64,000 bases of DNA, taken from the NCBI RefSeq assembly GCF_963662255.1, contig NC_085056.1, positions 8,622,216 through 8,686,215 on the forward strand, read 5' to 3'. The notes below the pieces were generated by a model. The model had not been told where the DNA came from, did not search any database, and saw nothing but the letters and a program-made list of their open reading frames with translations. Source of the stretch: Cinclus cinclus (taxonomy: Eukaryota > Chordata > Aves > Passeriformes > Cinclidae). Position 1 is the first letter of the stretch. Each line of letters begins with the position of its first letter. Below are positions 1-12,359 of this stretch, piece by piece. A program made the position numbers and the translations under genes.

Positions 1-396
1 GAATGTTCTCAGTGTTCTCTCCTATGAATGTTCTCATATCATATTTAGTGAAGGCTCTCCGAGTCTTTTGATTATTTTGTACAGTTTGAATTTGTGGCTG
101 AGGTTTTCTTCTGAGAACCTGCTATAGAAAGATGAATAATTAAGCTGAAGACAGGAAGCACAAGATTTTAATACTGAATTGCTTCAGAGTCCTCTTTGGA
201 TTTCTTTTTTATGATGTCTGAGTCTGCAGTGGTTTGACCAAATGCTGGATCTTGGCATTTGCTACCAGTTTGTGTCCAGAGATGCTGGAGGTGCTGAATG
301 TGAGGCTCAAGCCAGCTCTGCTCATTAGAGTGACCAAATCTGGCTACTTATGTACAATAGGAACAAAACTTGACTCTGTGTGGATCCTTGGGACTC

Positions 397-425
397 AATA
401 AAGCTTACTGTACTCTAATAATAAA
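397..425 (+). promoter_or_regulatory. Two candidate polyadenylation signals
   Basis: Two AATAAA hexamers lie at 397-402 and 420-425, in AT-rich sequence with no coding exon recognised upstream within the window. Such a pair is typical of a vertebrate 3' UTR end. In the human block the plus-strand neighbour that converges on B3GNT9 is PHAF1 (C16orf70), so these may end the orthologous transcript. That assignment rests on synteny only, because no PHAF1 residues are visible here. Confidence 0.35.
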
Positions 426-1046
426 ACCATTAGTTTCAGAAGTTTATACTGAGAAAATCTGCTTGCCTTGTTTGCTACTGGTAGAGCCCACTTTGGATAT
501 TTTTATGTTTTCTTTTCTTGTCCTGGATTAGTCACGAAAAAAGTTGCCAAGCAAAGATTTATAGCAAGACTGGTGCACTCAATTAGCCAGTTAATAAAAC
601 CTACTCAGAAATGTCATTCTGAAAAGGATGGGTTTGGCTTTCTGCAATGCATCAGAAAGGTCGGTAGAGGGTCCGTCCTGCCAGTTCTCATACACACCTG
701 GGGATTTAGGATTTTCTGAAAAGACCCTCACCCATAAGGAAATAAACTCCAGCTTGGATGAAATCAAAGCCTTTGCCTACTGTAGCAGTAAGTAGAATTC
801 AATAAACTGCAGGGGTTGCAGCACAGCTCTCGGCATTCCCCCAGAGCATTGTGCTCACATATGGCAACTGCAGAGCCAAATGGAAACTTAAAGCCAGGTC
901 AAATAGGCCATGCAGCAGAGGCTGGAGAACAAAAACAGATGGATCTTTCATCAAGAGAGACTCTGGTATTCAGTGGATAAAAGAAATGAGCTATTCTATA
1001 TAATAAGATAATGGAGTAAACAGTTTAGTTCTGTTTTTGCCATCAG

Positions 1047-1230
1047 GGTATGTGCTGGCACAGACTGTGTCAAAATAGATGTTGAACAAAATGCACTCAT
1101 TAATGCTGTGTTGTGGATAGACTGCAGATCTGAAGATATTATAGAGGGAGGAGCCAATCTCTGTATCTTCAAGTATAAAAGGAAAACCTTAATGACTGCT
1201 GAACCTGACTGCCTCATGGGAAAGTGCAAG
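1047..1230 (+). other. Unidentified exon-like open segment
   Basis: This 184-base segment is preceded by a pyrimidine-rich acceptor (ttttgccatcag) and followed by an acceptable donor (gtaaat). One frame is open across all of it, giving 61 codons that start at the valine codon at 1048 and end with Cys-Lys at the donor. The peptide is fairly rich in Cys, Asp and Glu and does not look like low-complexity or CR1 sequence. I do not recognise a family. It could be an exon of a gene extending from the left of the window, or a chance open frame. No partner exon was found. Confidence 0.25.
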
Positions 1231-3461
1231 GTAAATTCTCTTTATTTTTCTGTCATTGCCATTAAATTAAGTCCAGCACAGGGAAAGACTTGCCACCAAG
1301 TTATCCAAAGTAATGAATAATGTATTTTTTCATGTTACTGTCTTCATGAAAAATCCCAGTGGTTTTAGTCTTAAAACATGTGTGCAGGTGTACTTGACAA
1401 ACTCACTCTGACAACTAGAGGCACATTGCATGCTGTTTTTAATGATGGTATAATTTCCCAAACTGTAAAATACTCATAGGTAATAAATTTCTGTACAATC
1501 TCATGAATACACAAGTATCACACATGTTAGCAGACAGGGGCAGGGGTAACTTTGTCCTACCAGTGATGCTTTGACTTAGTTCCACGCCCTGCAAAGCTCC
1601 TTGTGAAGCCCACATGAACATTTTGTATTTCAGGATTGCATCCTGAAAATATCCCAAATGTAGAAATCTTTCAATTTCTATATAGCTGACCTTTTCTTGG
1701 AAATACATTATTGTAAGTCTTGAACTCCTGATGAAGATTACCAACATGTAAAGCTTTGTTCATAGTCTGCCACAGACACTCCCAGCCTGCTGTTCTCTCT
1801 GTGCAGTGCTAGTGCCAGTACTGAGCCCAAGCTGCTGCAGGGTGGGAGGGAGCTTATACATGGATATGAAATGCAGCTGTGCTGCAGGCTCTGTGCAAGA
1901 GAAAGGAATTTTGGGCTTTTATGACTGATGGTAGTTTCCTTTGAAGCTGTGTGGATGTGCTATCCCAAGGGGTTCTCTGATGGACAGGAGTTTTGTTGGA
2001 GTAAAGACTTATAAAAGAATTAACAAACACTATCAGAGGTGAATTCAGGCTCTTTGCCCCATGAATTTCATAGCTTTTTAACCCTGATTTAGAGGAATTC
2101 ACTTCTGCTTTGATGTCTGATGAAAGTATATTCTTCTAAGGTAGTCTGCTTGTAGGAAAAACAAAATGCATCAAAGTCTGGACTATACTTTGAAAAACTG
2201 AGCAATTCAGTGTTCTTGTCTGATGCTTGATATACTTAAAAAGTTCCTGACTGAACCTTAGAAAGCCCAACAGAAAGATTGCTGTGTGGTTTTGACTTCT
2301 TGCAATAAATTTAGATGAACTTTTATTCTGAAGCCCTTTTGTCTGAAAACTTTTCCCTTCGCGTGACACCCGCAGCAGTGTGAAAGTCCAGGCTGCTCTC
2401 TGCAGCTGACTGTGCTCAGCAGGAGCACCAAGGTCTCTAGAAACTAGCCCAGTCCACTCTTTGGTTTGAAGCAGCTCCCAAATGTGATGCAAGCAGCAGC
2501 TCTGTGTGGGATTACGCTTATAAGTAAAGGCCAAAGGATCTCTCCAGATGCAAACCTTCTGAAAATCTGGGTCAGATCGTGAGAGCAATACTGCTGATTC
2601 AAAATACTGTTGATAACTTCTGAATTTTCCCTGAATGTCAGTAAGCATAGTCAGCAGAGAGCCTGAGCTCAGGGAAGTGCCAAAATCTGCTCCACTGGTC
2701 CCCTGAATCTTGAGCATGTCAAGAGAGCAGTTATATGAACTGAGAAGAATGGTGAAAAATCAAGACTCAAAGTGATCAGGTCAAAGTTCTTGTCCTTTCT
2801 CTAAAGGCCCTTTTTAAGTCTTCTCCTTTCTAGCTATCTACATCCTGGTCCTTTGTTCCACCAGCCTCAGCATCCAGTTTGATTTCTTGTAATCCATCTG
2901 AACTGCAGCTGTAGGACCCCATTTCAACAGCTCTTTGTTGTTCTCTTCTTGTGAGGCCTGTGGAAAACCAACCAGGCAGCAGTGATATGATTTGAGCAGA
3001 CACTAAAGGGACTCGATTTCCTGTACCCTAGTTCTTGTCTGGTCATTTTTCAATGAGTCCAAATCAAGTAGCAAGTTGACAATAATCCCTGTACTCCCTG
3101 CTGTCTGTTCTAACCCTACGTCTTCTTTCATTTCTGACACTTCTAACCATGCTGAAAAATCTCCAAGAACTGTATTTTTCAATGTGCTTTTAAACACTGT
3201 CCCACTAAGCGCTACCATAATCCTAATAAATAATAATAAATTATAGCTATGTTATGATTATTTGGACTCTTTAGTACAGAAGGACCCACATGATATGTAT
3301 GTGCAAATGTGGAATTTGGGCAAATTCCTGCAATTGTTTGTTGTCTTCTCTTAATGTTGTAAATAAGGTGTGCTGAAATGCTTGAAAGGTGGTTTGTTGG
3401 ACTGTCTGTTCCAGGCTCCCTTTCTTGGCTGGTTTGCTGTGTGTGCTGCACTCTGCCTGCA
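1231..3461. other. Stretch downstream of B3GNT9, no recognised gene
   Basis: This is the region downstream of the B3GNT9 stop codon on the minus strand and probably includes its 3' UTR. A 193-codon open frame at 2136-2717 on the minus strand has no recognisable domain and no splice or homology support. AT-rich sequence with repeated taa/aat lies near 3224-3245. I see no convincing repeat element. Confidence 0.5.
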
Positions 3462-4709
3462 TTATCTGAGGGGTGATCCTGGTGTTGTTATCTGAGCTTT
3501 CTTCTCCCATTGGAAAGGCTTCTTCACCTGCTTCTTCTGAGTACAGGAAAGCCGTGGGCTGTGGAGCAGGTTCCACATTAGCCAGATCTCAGCAACTTTC
3601 AGGCTATGAACTACCATGAGATCTTTGTAAAAACAAGGATCAAATGTCTGTAGGTGTGGGGCAGCAGAAGGCTTAACAATACCAAAGGTCTTGAATCCTT
3701 CATGTAAAATGGGCTTGAGGTTGATTCTCTGTAAGCACATGCCCAAAAAGACATCATCAATGGGGAACAGCTCCACCTCTCTGCAAGCCCTAGAGAGCTT
3801 CCTCATGGTGCAGCTGGACAGCAAAAACCCTCCTCCTCCAGCATAGGCAGGGTAGATGCTCAGCCCATACATGGTCTCTGGGATGTAGTATTTGCTCTTC
3901 CGGACACGGATGGGACGGGCATTGTAGATGATGTCCCCAACAAAGAGGTCTTCAGTGGGATTGTGTCTCTTGAGGAAATCAACAATGTTCTCAACATTGA
4001 CAAAAACATCAGCGTCACCTTTAAAAATAAATTTCACATTGTGGCAGAATTCAGCAGCCCAGTTCAGGAAGTGGATCTCCTTCAGAGTCAGGTTGAAGAA
4101 AGTGTCTGTGAAGTCCCAGAGTAAAATGTCCCGGTATGTCTGACTCTCCTGGTGCATCAGGGTCTCCCATGTTGCCAGTGCTGTCCTGTTCTTTGGTGTT
4201 CCCAGGAGGAACACTCGCTGGATCTGCTCCCCGTTCACCAAACCCTCCCTGCCCCAAGTTTTCCGGACAATCTCACGCCTGTCAAAGTCTTCAGCTACTG
4301 ATTTGATAGCAATGAGCAGAAAGGGACCTCCTGGTGTTTTTCGGCATTTCCTGGGCTGGTTAATGAGGAGATTGAAGTTCCTGTTATCCTTGTTTAGGAG
4401 ATAGAGCTTGAAGTTGAAGGCAGAATCAGTCAGTGGGGCTGGAGTTGTAGTTTGGACCCTGTTTTTGGCCACTTCTGTTTGTCTCATGACAAGGGTAACT
4501 TGGGGTCTGGGTGCAGCTGCCTCTGTTGGCATCAGCCTCCAAGGTGCTCTGGGATTGGAGAATATTTTTTGTGATACTCGAGGCTTGTTCTGTGTTGGCT
4601 CCTTCTTTCCTGCCAGGACTAAATGTTCCAGTTGGGAGTAGAGCAAAGAACAAAGCGCTACCAGCAAGAAGAGGGTGCAGACCACATCTCCTTTGAGGTG
4701 AACTCTCAT
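3462..4709 (-). CDS. B3GNT9: Beta-1,3-N-acetylglucosaminyltransferase 9
   Basis: This gene encodes a 415-residue type II Golgi glycosyltransferase of family GT31. By family it is predicted to transfer a beta-1,3-linked sugar from a UDP-sugar donor onto glycan acceptors; its exact acceptor is not known from sequence. A short cytosolic tail precedes a hydrophobic signal anchor at residues 9-27, then a variable stem to about residue 95. The catalytic domain spans about 110-400. It contains LLINQP, the metal-binding DAD of GDADVF (232-234), the glycine-rich YAGGGGF (289-295) and IDDVFLG (317-323). N-glycosylation sequons lie at N174 and N206. The coding sequence is one exon, as in mammals. I chose the ATG at 4709 because it starts the conserved short tail before the anchor; 48 more in-frame codons upstream are intron plus 5' UTR. 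The C-terminus runs about 15 residues past the PFQW motif, where the human protein ends sooner. Upstream, a splice acceptor and a short upstream ORF are listed separately. Confidence 0.95.
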   Translation of the reverse strand: MRVHLKGDVVCTLFLLVALCSLLYSQLEHLVLAGKKEPTQNKPRVSQKIFSNPRAPWRLMPTEAAAPRPQVTLVMRQTEVAKNRVQTTTPAPLTDSAFNFKLYLLNKDNRNFNLLINQPRKCRKTPGGPFLLIAIKSVAEDFDRREIVRKTWGREGLVNGEQIQRVFLLGTPKNRTALATWETLMHQESQTYRDILLWDFTDTFFNLTLKEIHFLNWAAEFCHNVKFIFKGDADVFVNVENIVDFLKRHNPTEDLFVGDIIYNARPIRVRKSKYYIPETMYGLSIYPAYAGGGGFLLSSCTMRKLSRACREVELFPIDDVFLGMCLQRINLKPILHEGFKTFGIVKPSAAPHLQTFDPCFYKDLMVVHSLKVAEIWLMWNLLHSPRLSCTQKKQVKKPFQWEKKAQITTPGSPLR

Positions 4710-4776
4710 TGTCTCTCCGGTGTTCCTGGGACTGTTAAAAGCTGTGTTTGAGCTGCCTGGCACCACTGTCCATCTG
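4710..4776 (-). promoter_or_regulatory. B3GNT9: B3GNT9 5' UTR segment, splice acceptor and uORF
   Basis: On the minus strand a strong acceptor (tttatttacag) ends at 4774, so the coding exon likely starts at 4773. The exon opens directly with an ATG at 4773-4771 that begins a 12-codon upstream ORF ending in TAA before the main ATG at 4709. If the transcript starts upstream and splices here, this uORF could dampen B3GNT9 translation. That is inference from position only. Confidence 0.6.
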
Positions 4777-5590
4777 TAAATAAACACAGAGTGTGTCAGC
4801 AGTGAGGATTTGGCAGGTCTGAAGCTAGCAGGCAAGACTAACTGAAACATCATTTAAAAACCCAGCAGCAAAGCACATTTTACTCACACAAGCACAGAGA
4901 CATTGAGGAACTTGTCAAAAGGCACATGGGGTTGCAAACTTCCTGCTGATCCCATTGCCAGCTCTGTGATTTGGTTAGTTCAGTCACTCAGCAGTCACTC
5001 TCTAAGCACAGCCCAAAATCCTGCATCCCTTACGGCTGAATGCATTTTGTCATTTTAGAGATGTCACTGGGAAAAGCAAAGTGGAAAATGATGAATGATG
5101 CCATTCTCCCCTAAATAATTACTTTGTTTTTATTTTTTTTCCTAGCTTGACAGCCATTACTTGCTGCTTCTACCCTTTTTGACTCAAACCAGGGAGGCCC
5201 AGAGCTGACTGCAGAAGGGCAGACTCTTCATGGCAGTCTAATGCTGGTGTTTCCCTCCACACAGAGCCAGCTTTTGTTAAACCAACTCTGACTTGTATTC
5301 AAAATGAATACATTGGGTAAAATCTAGAATTCATACAGGGCTTTTCTCCTGCCAGTATTCTTTATAAAATATCAAACCATTGTAAGTAACATCCATTAAT
5401 AAGATTAGAAGGGGCCATGGGTGTATTTCCTCTGCCAAATCACCCTAAACCCTAAGTGAGAGGTGGGGAAATAAATCCCAATATGCAGAAGCAAGACAGA
5501 GCATGGTGTTAGAAAAATTTTGTTCATGCATGAGAGATGAAGCTGCCTTTTGAAATACAGGATATTTTCTCACTTACACTTTTCCTGTAG

Positions 5591-5764
5591 ATCTTCTGTC
5601 TTATTTGATCAGTTCTTCAACTGCAAACAAAATGAGAATGAAAGAGTAGTAAGAAGGCAGCAAGCAGCAGGGAACCACAGTTCAGACAAAGAGCTGGTCA
5701 GGTGTCTGCAGCTGCAGCAAAGGCAGAGCTGGACAGAGGGACGCCACAGCTGCTCCAGGAGAAG
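5591..5764 (+). other. Candidate plus-strand exon, unidentified
   Basis: A near-ideal acceptor (acttttcctgtag) ends at 5590 and a consensus donor (gagaag/gtgagt) begins at 5765. The enclosed 174 bases have one frame open throughout (phase 1 in, phase 2 out). The peptide is rich in Gln, Arg and Ser and matches no family I know. It lies antisense within the probable B3GNT9 5' intron. It may be an exon of a long noncoding RNA or of a poorly conserved gene; chance pairing of splice-like sites is also possible. Confidence 0.3.
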
Positions 5765-8700
5765 GTGAGTGACCATCACCATTCCTACCACCCTCAAGAA
5801 ACAAGAAGGAAGTTGAGCCCCACCCAAATTTTACAAGTGCACATATTTTATACACCCACTAATAATGTATCATGTTCATATGTGATTTGTGGCTCTCCCT
5901 TGCCTGTGCTGGACTAATAGAAGCTAGCTGGGAAGGTATTGCAGTTCTCTGTCTTGAATTACCTGAGATCATATCTGAAGATGACTGCTGGGATAAAAAA
6001 TGCTGGAAAGGAACTTTTGACAAGGGCATAGAGTGATAGGACAAGGTGCAAATGCTTGGTAAGAATTTGGTAGTATCTGTTCTCAGGAAATCTCCTTTTA
6101 TTGTCCTGGATTGGATCACCTGCTGTTAATGATTGTTCATTAACCATCAATTTTGTATCAGCTGTAATATTAAGTTTTCAAACTCAAAATTAGATTGACA
6201 AGTCTGTAATTCTGAAGTAATAAAACAGTGGCATCTGTGGTACCTAAGCAATATTTCAAGATTTATGAGGAAGAAAAATTATTATACCAGTTGATTTCCT
6301 GGCCAGACCCTTTAAAATCTTAGATGCACATTATTTGGACATCATTATGTAAATACTGTGTTTTTTCCTTACTGGTTAACTTCACCTCCAAGTTACTGCT
6401 GAAATAGAGAATATTTTATCATCATATGCTATTGCATATCTTTTTCCCCAAGTACAACTTCAAAAAGTTTACTGACTTCATTTGCTTTGTCTAGATTATT
6501 TATGAAATTGTTATTTTGGAAAGCAGCATATCCATGCCTTTCTGTAAGACTCTTTGCATTCCTGGTGGATTTAAAATCACTTTGGCCTTGTCCTGATGAC
6601 CATGGGTTTTTTCATTAAGCTTTTTTTCCTGCCTTTTTCTGCCCTCTGATAGAGGCTTTTCTTCATTTGTTCTTTTTTTGCTCGCCTTCCACTTCTCTCC
6701 TAGGCAAGGCAAATGTTTTCACTGGCATAACTTTAATACTAATAGCAGGATTGAACAATTTTCTCAGATGTCTTGTAAACTGTTGTTCAAGTGTTTAGAA
6801 TAATCAGGGTCTGTTTCCAGTTTATGTTCTTTCTGCCACGTGGCTTGGCTCATAACTATGTTCAGCCTCATGAAACAGTCCCTCCTGACACGTATAGGAT
6901 GTTGGTTTGCATTTTACGTCTGAACTATATATATATTTCTTCACAGTAATAGCAAATATCTTTTTCCTTTTCTATGCAAAAGTTTGATCTTATTTCAGTT
7001 GCCAGGTTCCAGATGGTAGTTAGGGAGCTGGATGAAAGTCCTGGCTTTTTCCTGTGTTTAATGTTATCAACAAGGGTTTGGAATAAAATGCATGTGTCAT
7101 GAAACTCGTAATTTCCATGGCTTCCAGATTTATACTGCCAACATCTCAGAATCTGGCAATAGGTTTTTTGGCTCTTTGGATTTTGGCTCCTGGAAAAGCC
7201 AAAAAAAAAAATCCTGAACTGTTACAAGCCTGGGCTGATAGCCCAGATTTTCCTCTGTGTTTTTTGTTTTTTTATTGAAAGTAAAGGATCCAAGAGAGTG
7301 ATTTCCATGCTGAAATAAAACAGTTCAGTGCTCAAGATAGACCTCTCATTTTCAAAAGAGTTGCCAGCCCTTGAAGTAATTCCTTGATCTAATAATATGG
7401 ATTTTCCAGTCTTTGTTAGATATTTCCTTCTTTGGAAGGAAAATACCCTTGATTATCACAGTGGTGTAAGCTCTATCCATGGATGTCAGTGTGGGAAAAA
7501 CTGTTCTGCTCTTGAATACAGAGGGACTGATGATTCTGGCAGACACTCTGATATGTCCTAAAGCCAAAAGGATTATTCATCCACCTTGACACCAGAGGAA
7601 AAGAATTACAGGGCTATCAAAGTGAGCAGGAAATATTTGATGCCAAACAAAAGAGATGAGAGCACAGCAGAGGTTTTCTCAGCACAGAACATCCCTGGGT
7701 GTCCCTATCTGAGGCAGATGCACCTCTGCTATGAGGGACCTCCATTCAACCTGTGACATGGAGCTGGGCTTACAAACTGCTCCATCACTCAGTGCCTTGA
7801 GGAATGGCCTGGCTGCCAGCACTGCCCTCTGTGTCCTCCAAGCCTGGAAAAACAGGCAGCTATCCCTCTTTGTGTTGGCTGTCTGGGGATGGATACAGAG
7901 GGGTGTTGTGTCTGACTGGGATAACGGGGTTTGTCTCCCCAGGACAGCGGGGTCCTGGGGAAGGCTGAGGATGTTGCAGCCAGGGCTGAGCACCAGCAAT
8001 GTTAGAGGGCTGAGCTGGGCAGTAGGAAGAGGCTGACAGGTCCCATATCCATGAGGTGGCAAGATAGGGAGCCATCAATAAGGAATGAGCTGGAAGAACC
8101 AAGGGGGCACAGCCCAAGAGACAACAAAAGGCTGGGAAGCTGGAAGTGGCCAGAGCTGGGCATGGCACTCTGACGAGCATCCAGGCAGGGAGTCTGACCT
8201 GCACTGTTGCATGCTCGGGCAGAGGGCCCAGTCCTCTGCCTGGTTTTCATTTATTTGAGAGGAGGATTCCAAATTATGGCCAAGAACAGCTGCAATAAAA
8301 GCAGTCAAGTGATGATAGAAAAAAATAAATTGCTAGCCCTTCATTCCCAGTTGAATGATGTGAAAACTTGAGCTCATCCTGGAAATCTTTTCTTGCAGCA
8401 GTCATCACATCTCCATCCTTGGCACTTCTACTCAGGGCCAAAGTGGAAAAAAGTCCTCTGGATCCTGTCCCCACATTCAGTCAAGAGGCCTTGGTAATTC
8501 TGGCATGATGCTTTGTGCCTTGAGGAGTGGTTATTCGATCCAGCCAGCCCTGGGAAAAGCAGCTGAGATAATCAAGCTGAATGACTGCATACATGATACA
8601 CTGAGCACGGGGGCACAAAATCATCAACAAGCTCTGCTGCCCACTCATCCCAGCCCGGCTCACAGTAACATCCATCCCCACCAAACACAGTTATGGGATG

Positions 8701-8904
8701 TCCTCAAATCAGCCTGCTCCCTGCTTCATGGGAAGCGCTTCCAGCTCCCTCCTCACTCCCCACGCTGGAGCTGCCACAGGTAGGTTTGGGTTGGGCAGCA
8801 GAGGGACACTGTGTGCCCCACATGTGTGGGGCTGTGGTGGCTGATGGAGGTGTCTTATCTGTGTCTCCATAAAATGAGCTGAAGAAAGTGTGTGGGATCC
8901 AGCA

Positions 8905-8970
8905 CTGATGGGTTGGATGATCTTTTCTTGTAATCATCAGGGTAGACTCTATAATTCTGGGTGGTGTGGG
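8905..8970 (+). repeat. Possible degraded CR1 3'-end fragment
   Basis: The segment reads gggttggatgatctttt followed by a ctctataattct motif, recalling the CR1 3' end (ggttggatgatct ... attctatgattct). It is short and divergent, so the call is tentative. Confidence 0.3.
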
Positions 8971-9932
8971 TATTTTGGGGCAATGAGTTTGGTTTGGGAT
9001 ATTTGTTTTCATTTCATGTTGGCTGAATGCATTTTACAAGAACAAAGAACAAAGGCACCTTGTAGCAGCCAGTGTTGGATACTGAGACCTGCCCGGGCTC
9101 TGGCCTGCAAGGGGAGATGTCTCTGTGCACGTGTCCCTCTCCTCTGCCTTGTGTACAGGAATTTTTCCATCCAGATTCCCTTGGCAAGAGCAAAGAAAGC
9201 TCCCAGGACCCTCCTCACCTGGCTCCTCTGCCTCAGGAAGAATCCTGACGCTGCTCAAGAAACAATAATGACATACCCCATGCCCATGTTGCAGCTGCAG
9301 CTGTGTAAAGTAGATGTGTGCAGGTGAGCTTGCTCCCACCACAGCAGGATGCTGAGAAGTCTGCACTGCCTGAAGCCCTGGAGGCTGCATCTTCCCACTG
9401 ACACCCTTGGTCCCATCCTCTGAGCCCCTGAGGGTCGGGAGTGTTTGACTTGTGTCTGCACCAGTTTAGTTTAAAAGTCTTGCTGGACACTTGGACATGG
9501 GAAGCATTGTTTTGGGTGAGGAATCACACGTTTTGCCCTCTTCAAGCTGCAATGAGCTGCCACCCTTCTCCTACCCTTCTACAGGTGCCTGAAGTGAAGT
9601 GCAAAGGCCAAGGCTTCAAATTCTTAGTCTTGTGCTGGCAGAACCTCATCTGGGCTCTGTTGGGCACCCACAGGGAAATGTGTCAGCTTCCAGCACTGAC
9701 ATATGTAGGGTTGTGTAGGTGGGGTTTGTTCTGCCCCACATACAAAAACTTGGGTGAAACAATTTGAGTTTAATCATTTAAGCTGGGTTTGAAATGTTTA
9801 AATGGGAAAAGTAGTTCTGTATGTTGGAGCAGGGGAAGAACCCATGTTCCATTTCTGCGTTTGGGTGTCATGTAATGGCTTTTATTCCTGCATGATTTGG
9901 GGTTTGTTTCCTTCTTTGTTTTTCTATGCCCA

Positions 9933-9950
9933 CCCCCCCCCCCCCCCCCC
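9933..9950 (+). repeat. Homopolymer run of 18 C
   Basis: An uninterrupted run of 18 cytosines, preceded by gccca. The opposite strand is a pure G run that could form a G-quadruplex. Run length is also the kind of value that sequencing often gets wrong. Confidence 0.95.
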
Positions 9951-10023
9951 AGCAAAGTCAAAAACCTCATCAAAGTTATTGCTTTAACTGGCCCTGGTGT
10001 TGAAAAAGTCCTCTGTGTTTCAG

Positions 10024-10142
10024 GGTGTTTGTGAAGAGGTCTCATTTGGAGTTACAGGATTAAAAAGTAATGCTGAATTACTCGATCTTCTTGATTAGAA
10101 GACAGAGGTGGCGGAAATACGAAGACCCCTTTTGGCACGTTG
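10024..10142 (+). other. Candidate plus-strand exon, unidentified
   Basis: A strong acceptor (cctctgtgtttcag) ends at 10023 and a perfect donor (gttg/gtaagt) starts at 10143, enclosing 119 bases. No frame stays open to the donor; one frame is open for 24 codons and then stops at 10096-10098. A second acceptor-like tag lies at 10098. The segment is therefore more likely noncoding or a terminal coding part. It lies on the same strand as the 5591-5764 segment, and the two could belong to one antisense transcript. Confidence 0.3.
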
Positions 10143-12359
10143 GTAAGTGCAAAGCCCTAGAAAAATGAAGTCACCAAAGCATTCACTCTGCTTCCTTACC
10201 AGATAAAAACTAATCTTATTCAGTTGCTTACAAGTTCTGAAGTCCATAAACAAACTGAGAGCATGCTGTAGGATTTCATTAGCTGAGTGTCTTGAGAGCT
10301 ATCCCAGGAACTGGGTTCATGAACCAGAACCAAGGGAGCACAGTGAAAGGGGCAGAGGCTCAGTGCTCAGCTGCACACAATGGCACAGCTCAGGCACTGC
10401 TGGCAGTGCCACAGTCTCAGCACTGCAGCATCACTGCTGCTGTTACTTGCTGTAGCACCTGGAGCCAAAAGCTCTGTTGAGTCAAATCCTGAGGAAGCAG
10501 GTAACAAAAATGCAGGCCCTGCTCCAAAGACAATTTCCAACTTTCCTGTCAGAGCTGCTTTTCATGGCATTTTTGAATATTTTTTCCAGGCCAGAGCAAA
10601 CTAATGGGTAAGATCCATGCTGTTACAGGACAGGGCATCTTATTTATCTACTTGTCCCAGTCCTCAAACACATAGTTTGATCAGCTTCCCAGCTGGCTGG
10701 TGCCATTTTACTGCAGTTTCTCCTGTTGGCACTGCCAGCCTTCCCTTTGCAATGCTGGTCACGTTGGATAACTGCTTGCAAATGGCTGCTGCAGTCACCT
10801 CCTTTCACCTTCCACCCCAGTCAGGAAGCTTTTATGAAGTGTACAAACTTAAACACAGAGTAACTGCAGAGCTGCTGTGTGCAGGCTGTTGAGATATCTG
10901 TTTCCAGGTTCAGGGGTCGCAGAAAGGGACTTGTCCTTCCTTGCCAGGGACTGGTGCACTCCCATGGCAGCTGAGCACGGGAGCCTCGCTGAGCCTGGGC
11001 AGGACCAGCTGCCTGCAGGACTGAGCTCCAGGAAAGGCTGGCTGCCAGCACCCTGCTCCCCTCGCCCTGCTGGCCCAGTGGCAGTCACTCAGGCACACGT
11101 GGCACAGTCTGGGAGCTGCAGGTCATTTAAGCAGCGCGTGATGCTTTTCTGTCCCTTTTGGGGCAGGACACACCATGGGGGCAGTGCCTCTGCAGGACTG
11201 TGCTGCACCAGGCACCTGGGCTGGGCCCCAGGAAAACCTGGGAAAACTCCAGCAACCTGGGAAAACTCCAGCTCCCTCTGAGCACGGCACCACATCCCTC
11301 TTGAGAGTGCTCAGATGCCTGCAAGGCAGGAGAAGGTAATGCCCAATGCCCTTCTGCAGGCTCAGCGGCCTCCAGAGGTACTTCCCTACATTCAGATGCA
11401 GTCTTGCTCATCCATAGTCTGATTTTCAGAATGGCAGAGGGCACAGCAGCTCAATTCCCATCCTGAGTGCTCTGGGGAGACAAGGCCCCTTCTGAGTAGC
11501 CAAGGTGAGGAACCTACCGTCTCTCTTCCAAACATTAATTTTTCTGGGCCCCAGGAGGGGAATAAAGCCTTGCAGGCTTGTGAAGGGGTGAGAAGCAGTC
11601 CTACTGAAACGAACATCTTCCTTTCCCAGCCCTCCCCAGGCTGCAGTGCTCGCCACCTCTTCAGCTCCCTCACCCTCTTCTGATAAATAATTTGCCCAAT
11701 GCACCCCAAACCCAAGCAATTGCAGTGCAGTAGCATGGCTGTATTGTTACACCCACGCTCAGATGGGAGAGGGAGTACATGCTGATGTATCCCACTAATT
11801 TCCGGACTATACATGTAAGTTTCTCAGAATCTGTCCAAAAGCTATTAAAAAATATGATCAGTAACTGCATGCTTCACAGGGGCTAAATTATTTTCTATCT
11901 TTGTGATGCTAGAGAGCTTGAAAATTCCCATGTTTTGCTCAAAGCATACCACAGTGTAACATGGGGAAGATGCATGTCCTTTTACTGATGAAGAATAACT
12001 TGTAAATGTAACGTGCCAGCACTGGAACATGTTTGTGGTTGAGAGGAAACCTTGTTTCAGAGCACTGCAGGCATTGTGTAAATGCCACAGCTCTATAAAA
12101 ACAACCTAAAGCTTCAAAGTTTTTTAGAAAGTAAAGTGTAAAGCGATATCTCAGGGCTTGAGCCTGCGTGCAGAGCCTGCAGCCGACCCTGCTGCGTGTT
12201 AACCATCAGGGCCCAGGCTGCTGCATGTAACAACATTCAAGAGCAACAAGGCAAAAAGTAAAGCTGGGAGCAAAGGGAAGCAGTAAGGACAGACTCCAGT
12301 CCACCCTGTTCGCCGCACAACTCAACCCACCAGATCAAACACACTTAATAGATACTTAC

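Larger units (their letters stand above)
4777..12359 (-). other. Probable 5' intron of B3GNT9
   Basis: This stretch lies between the B3GNT9 acceptor at 4774 and a perfect minus-strand donor (gggat/gtaagt, intron starting at 12359). It holds no recognised protein-coding gene. It contains an 18-base C run (9933-9950), a 19-base unit present twice in tandem near 11237-11274, and two plus-strand exon-like segments (5591-5764 and 10024-10142) listed separately. Many open frames here are short and look like chance. Confidence 0.5.

Noticed and set aside
3003..3218. 71-codon minus-strand frame with a GDFS motif recalling a CR1 endonuclease
   Set aside because: Only the short GDF match resembles the endonuclease; surrounding residues do not fit, and no CR1 3' end is nearby.
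4710..4853. Upstream extension of B3GNT9 to a 463-codon frame
   Set aside because: The extra 48 codons cross a clear splice acceptor at 4774, and the signal anchor fits the ATG at 4709.
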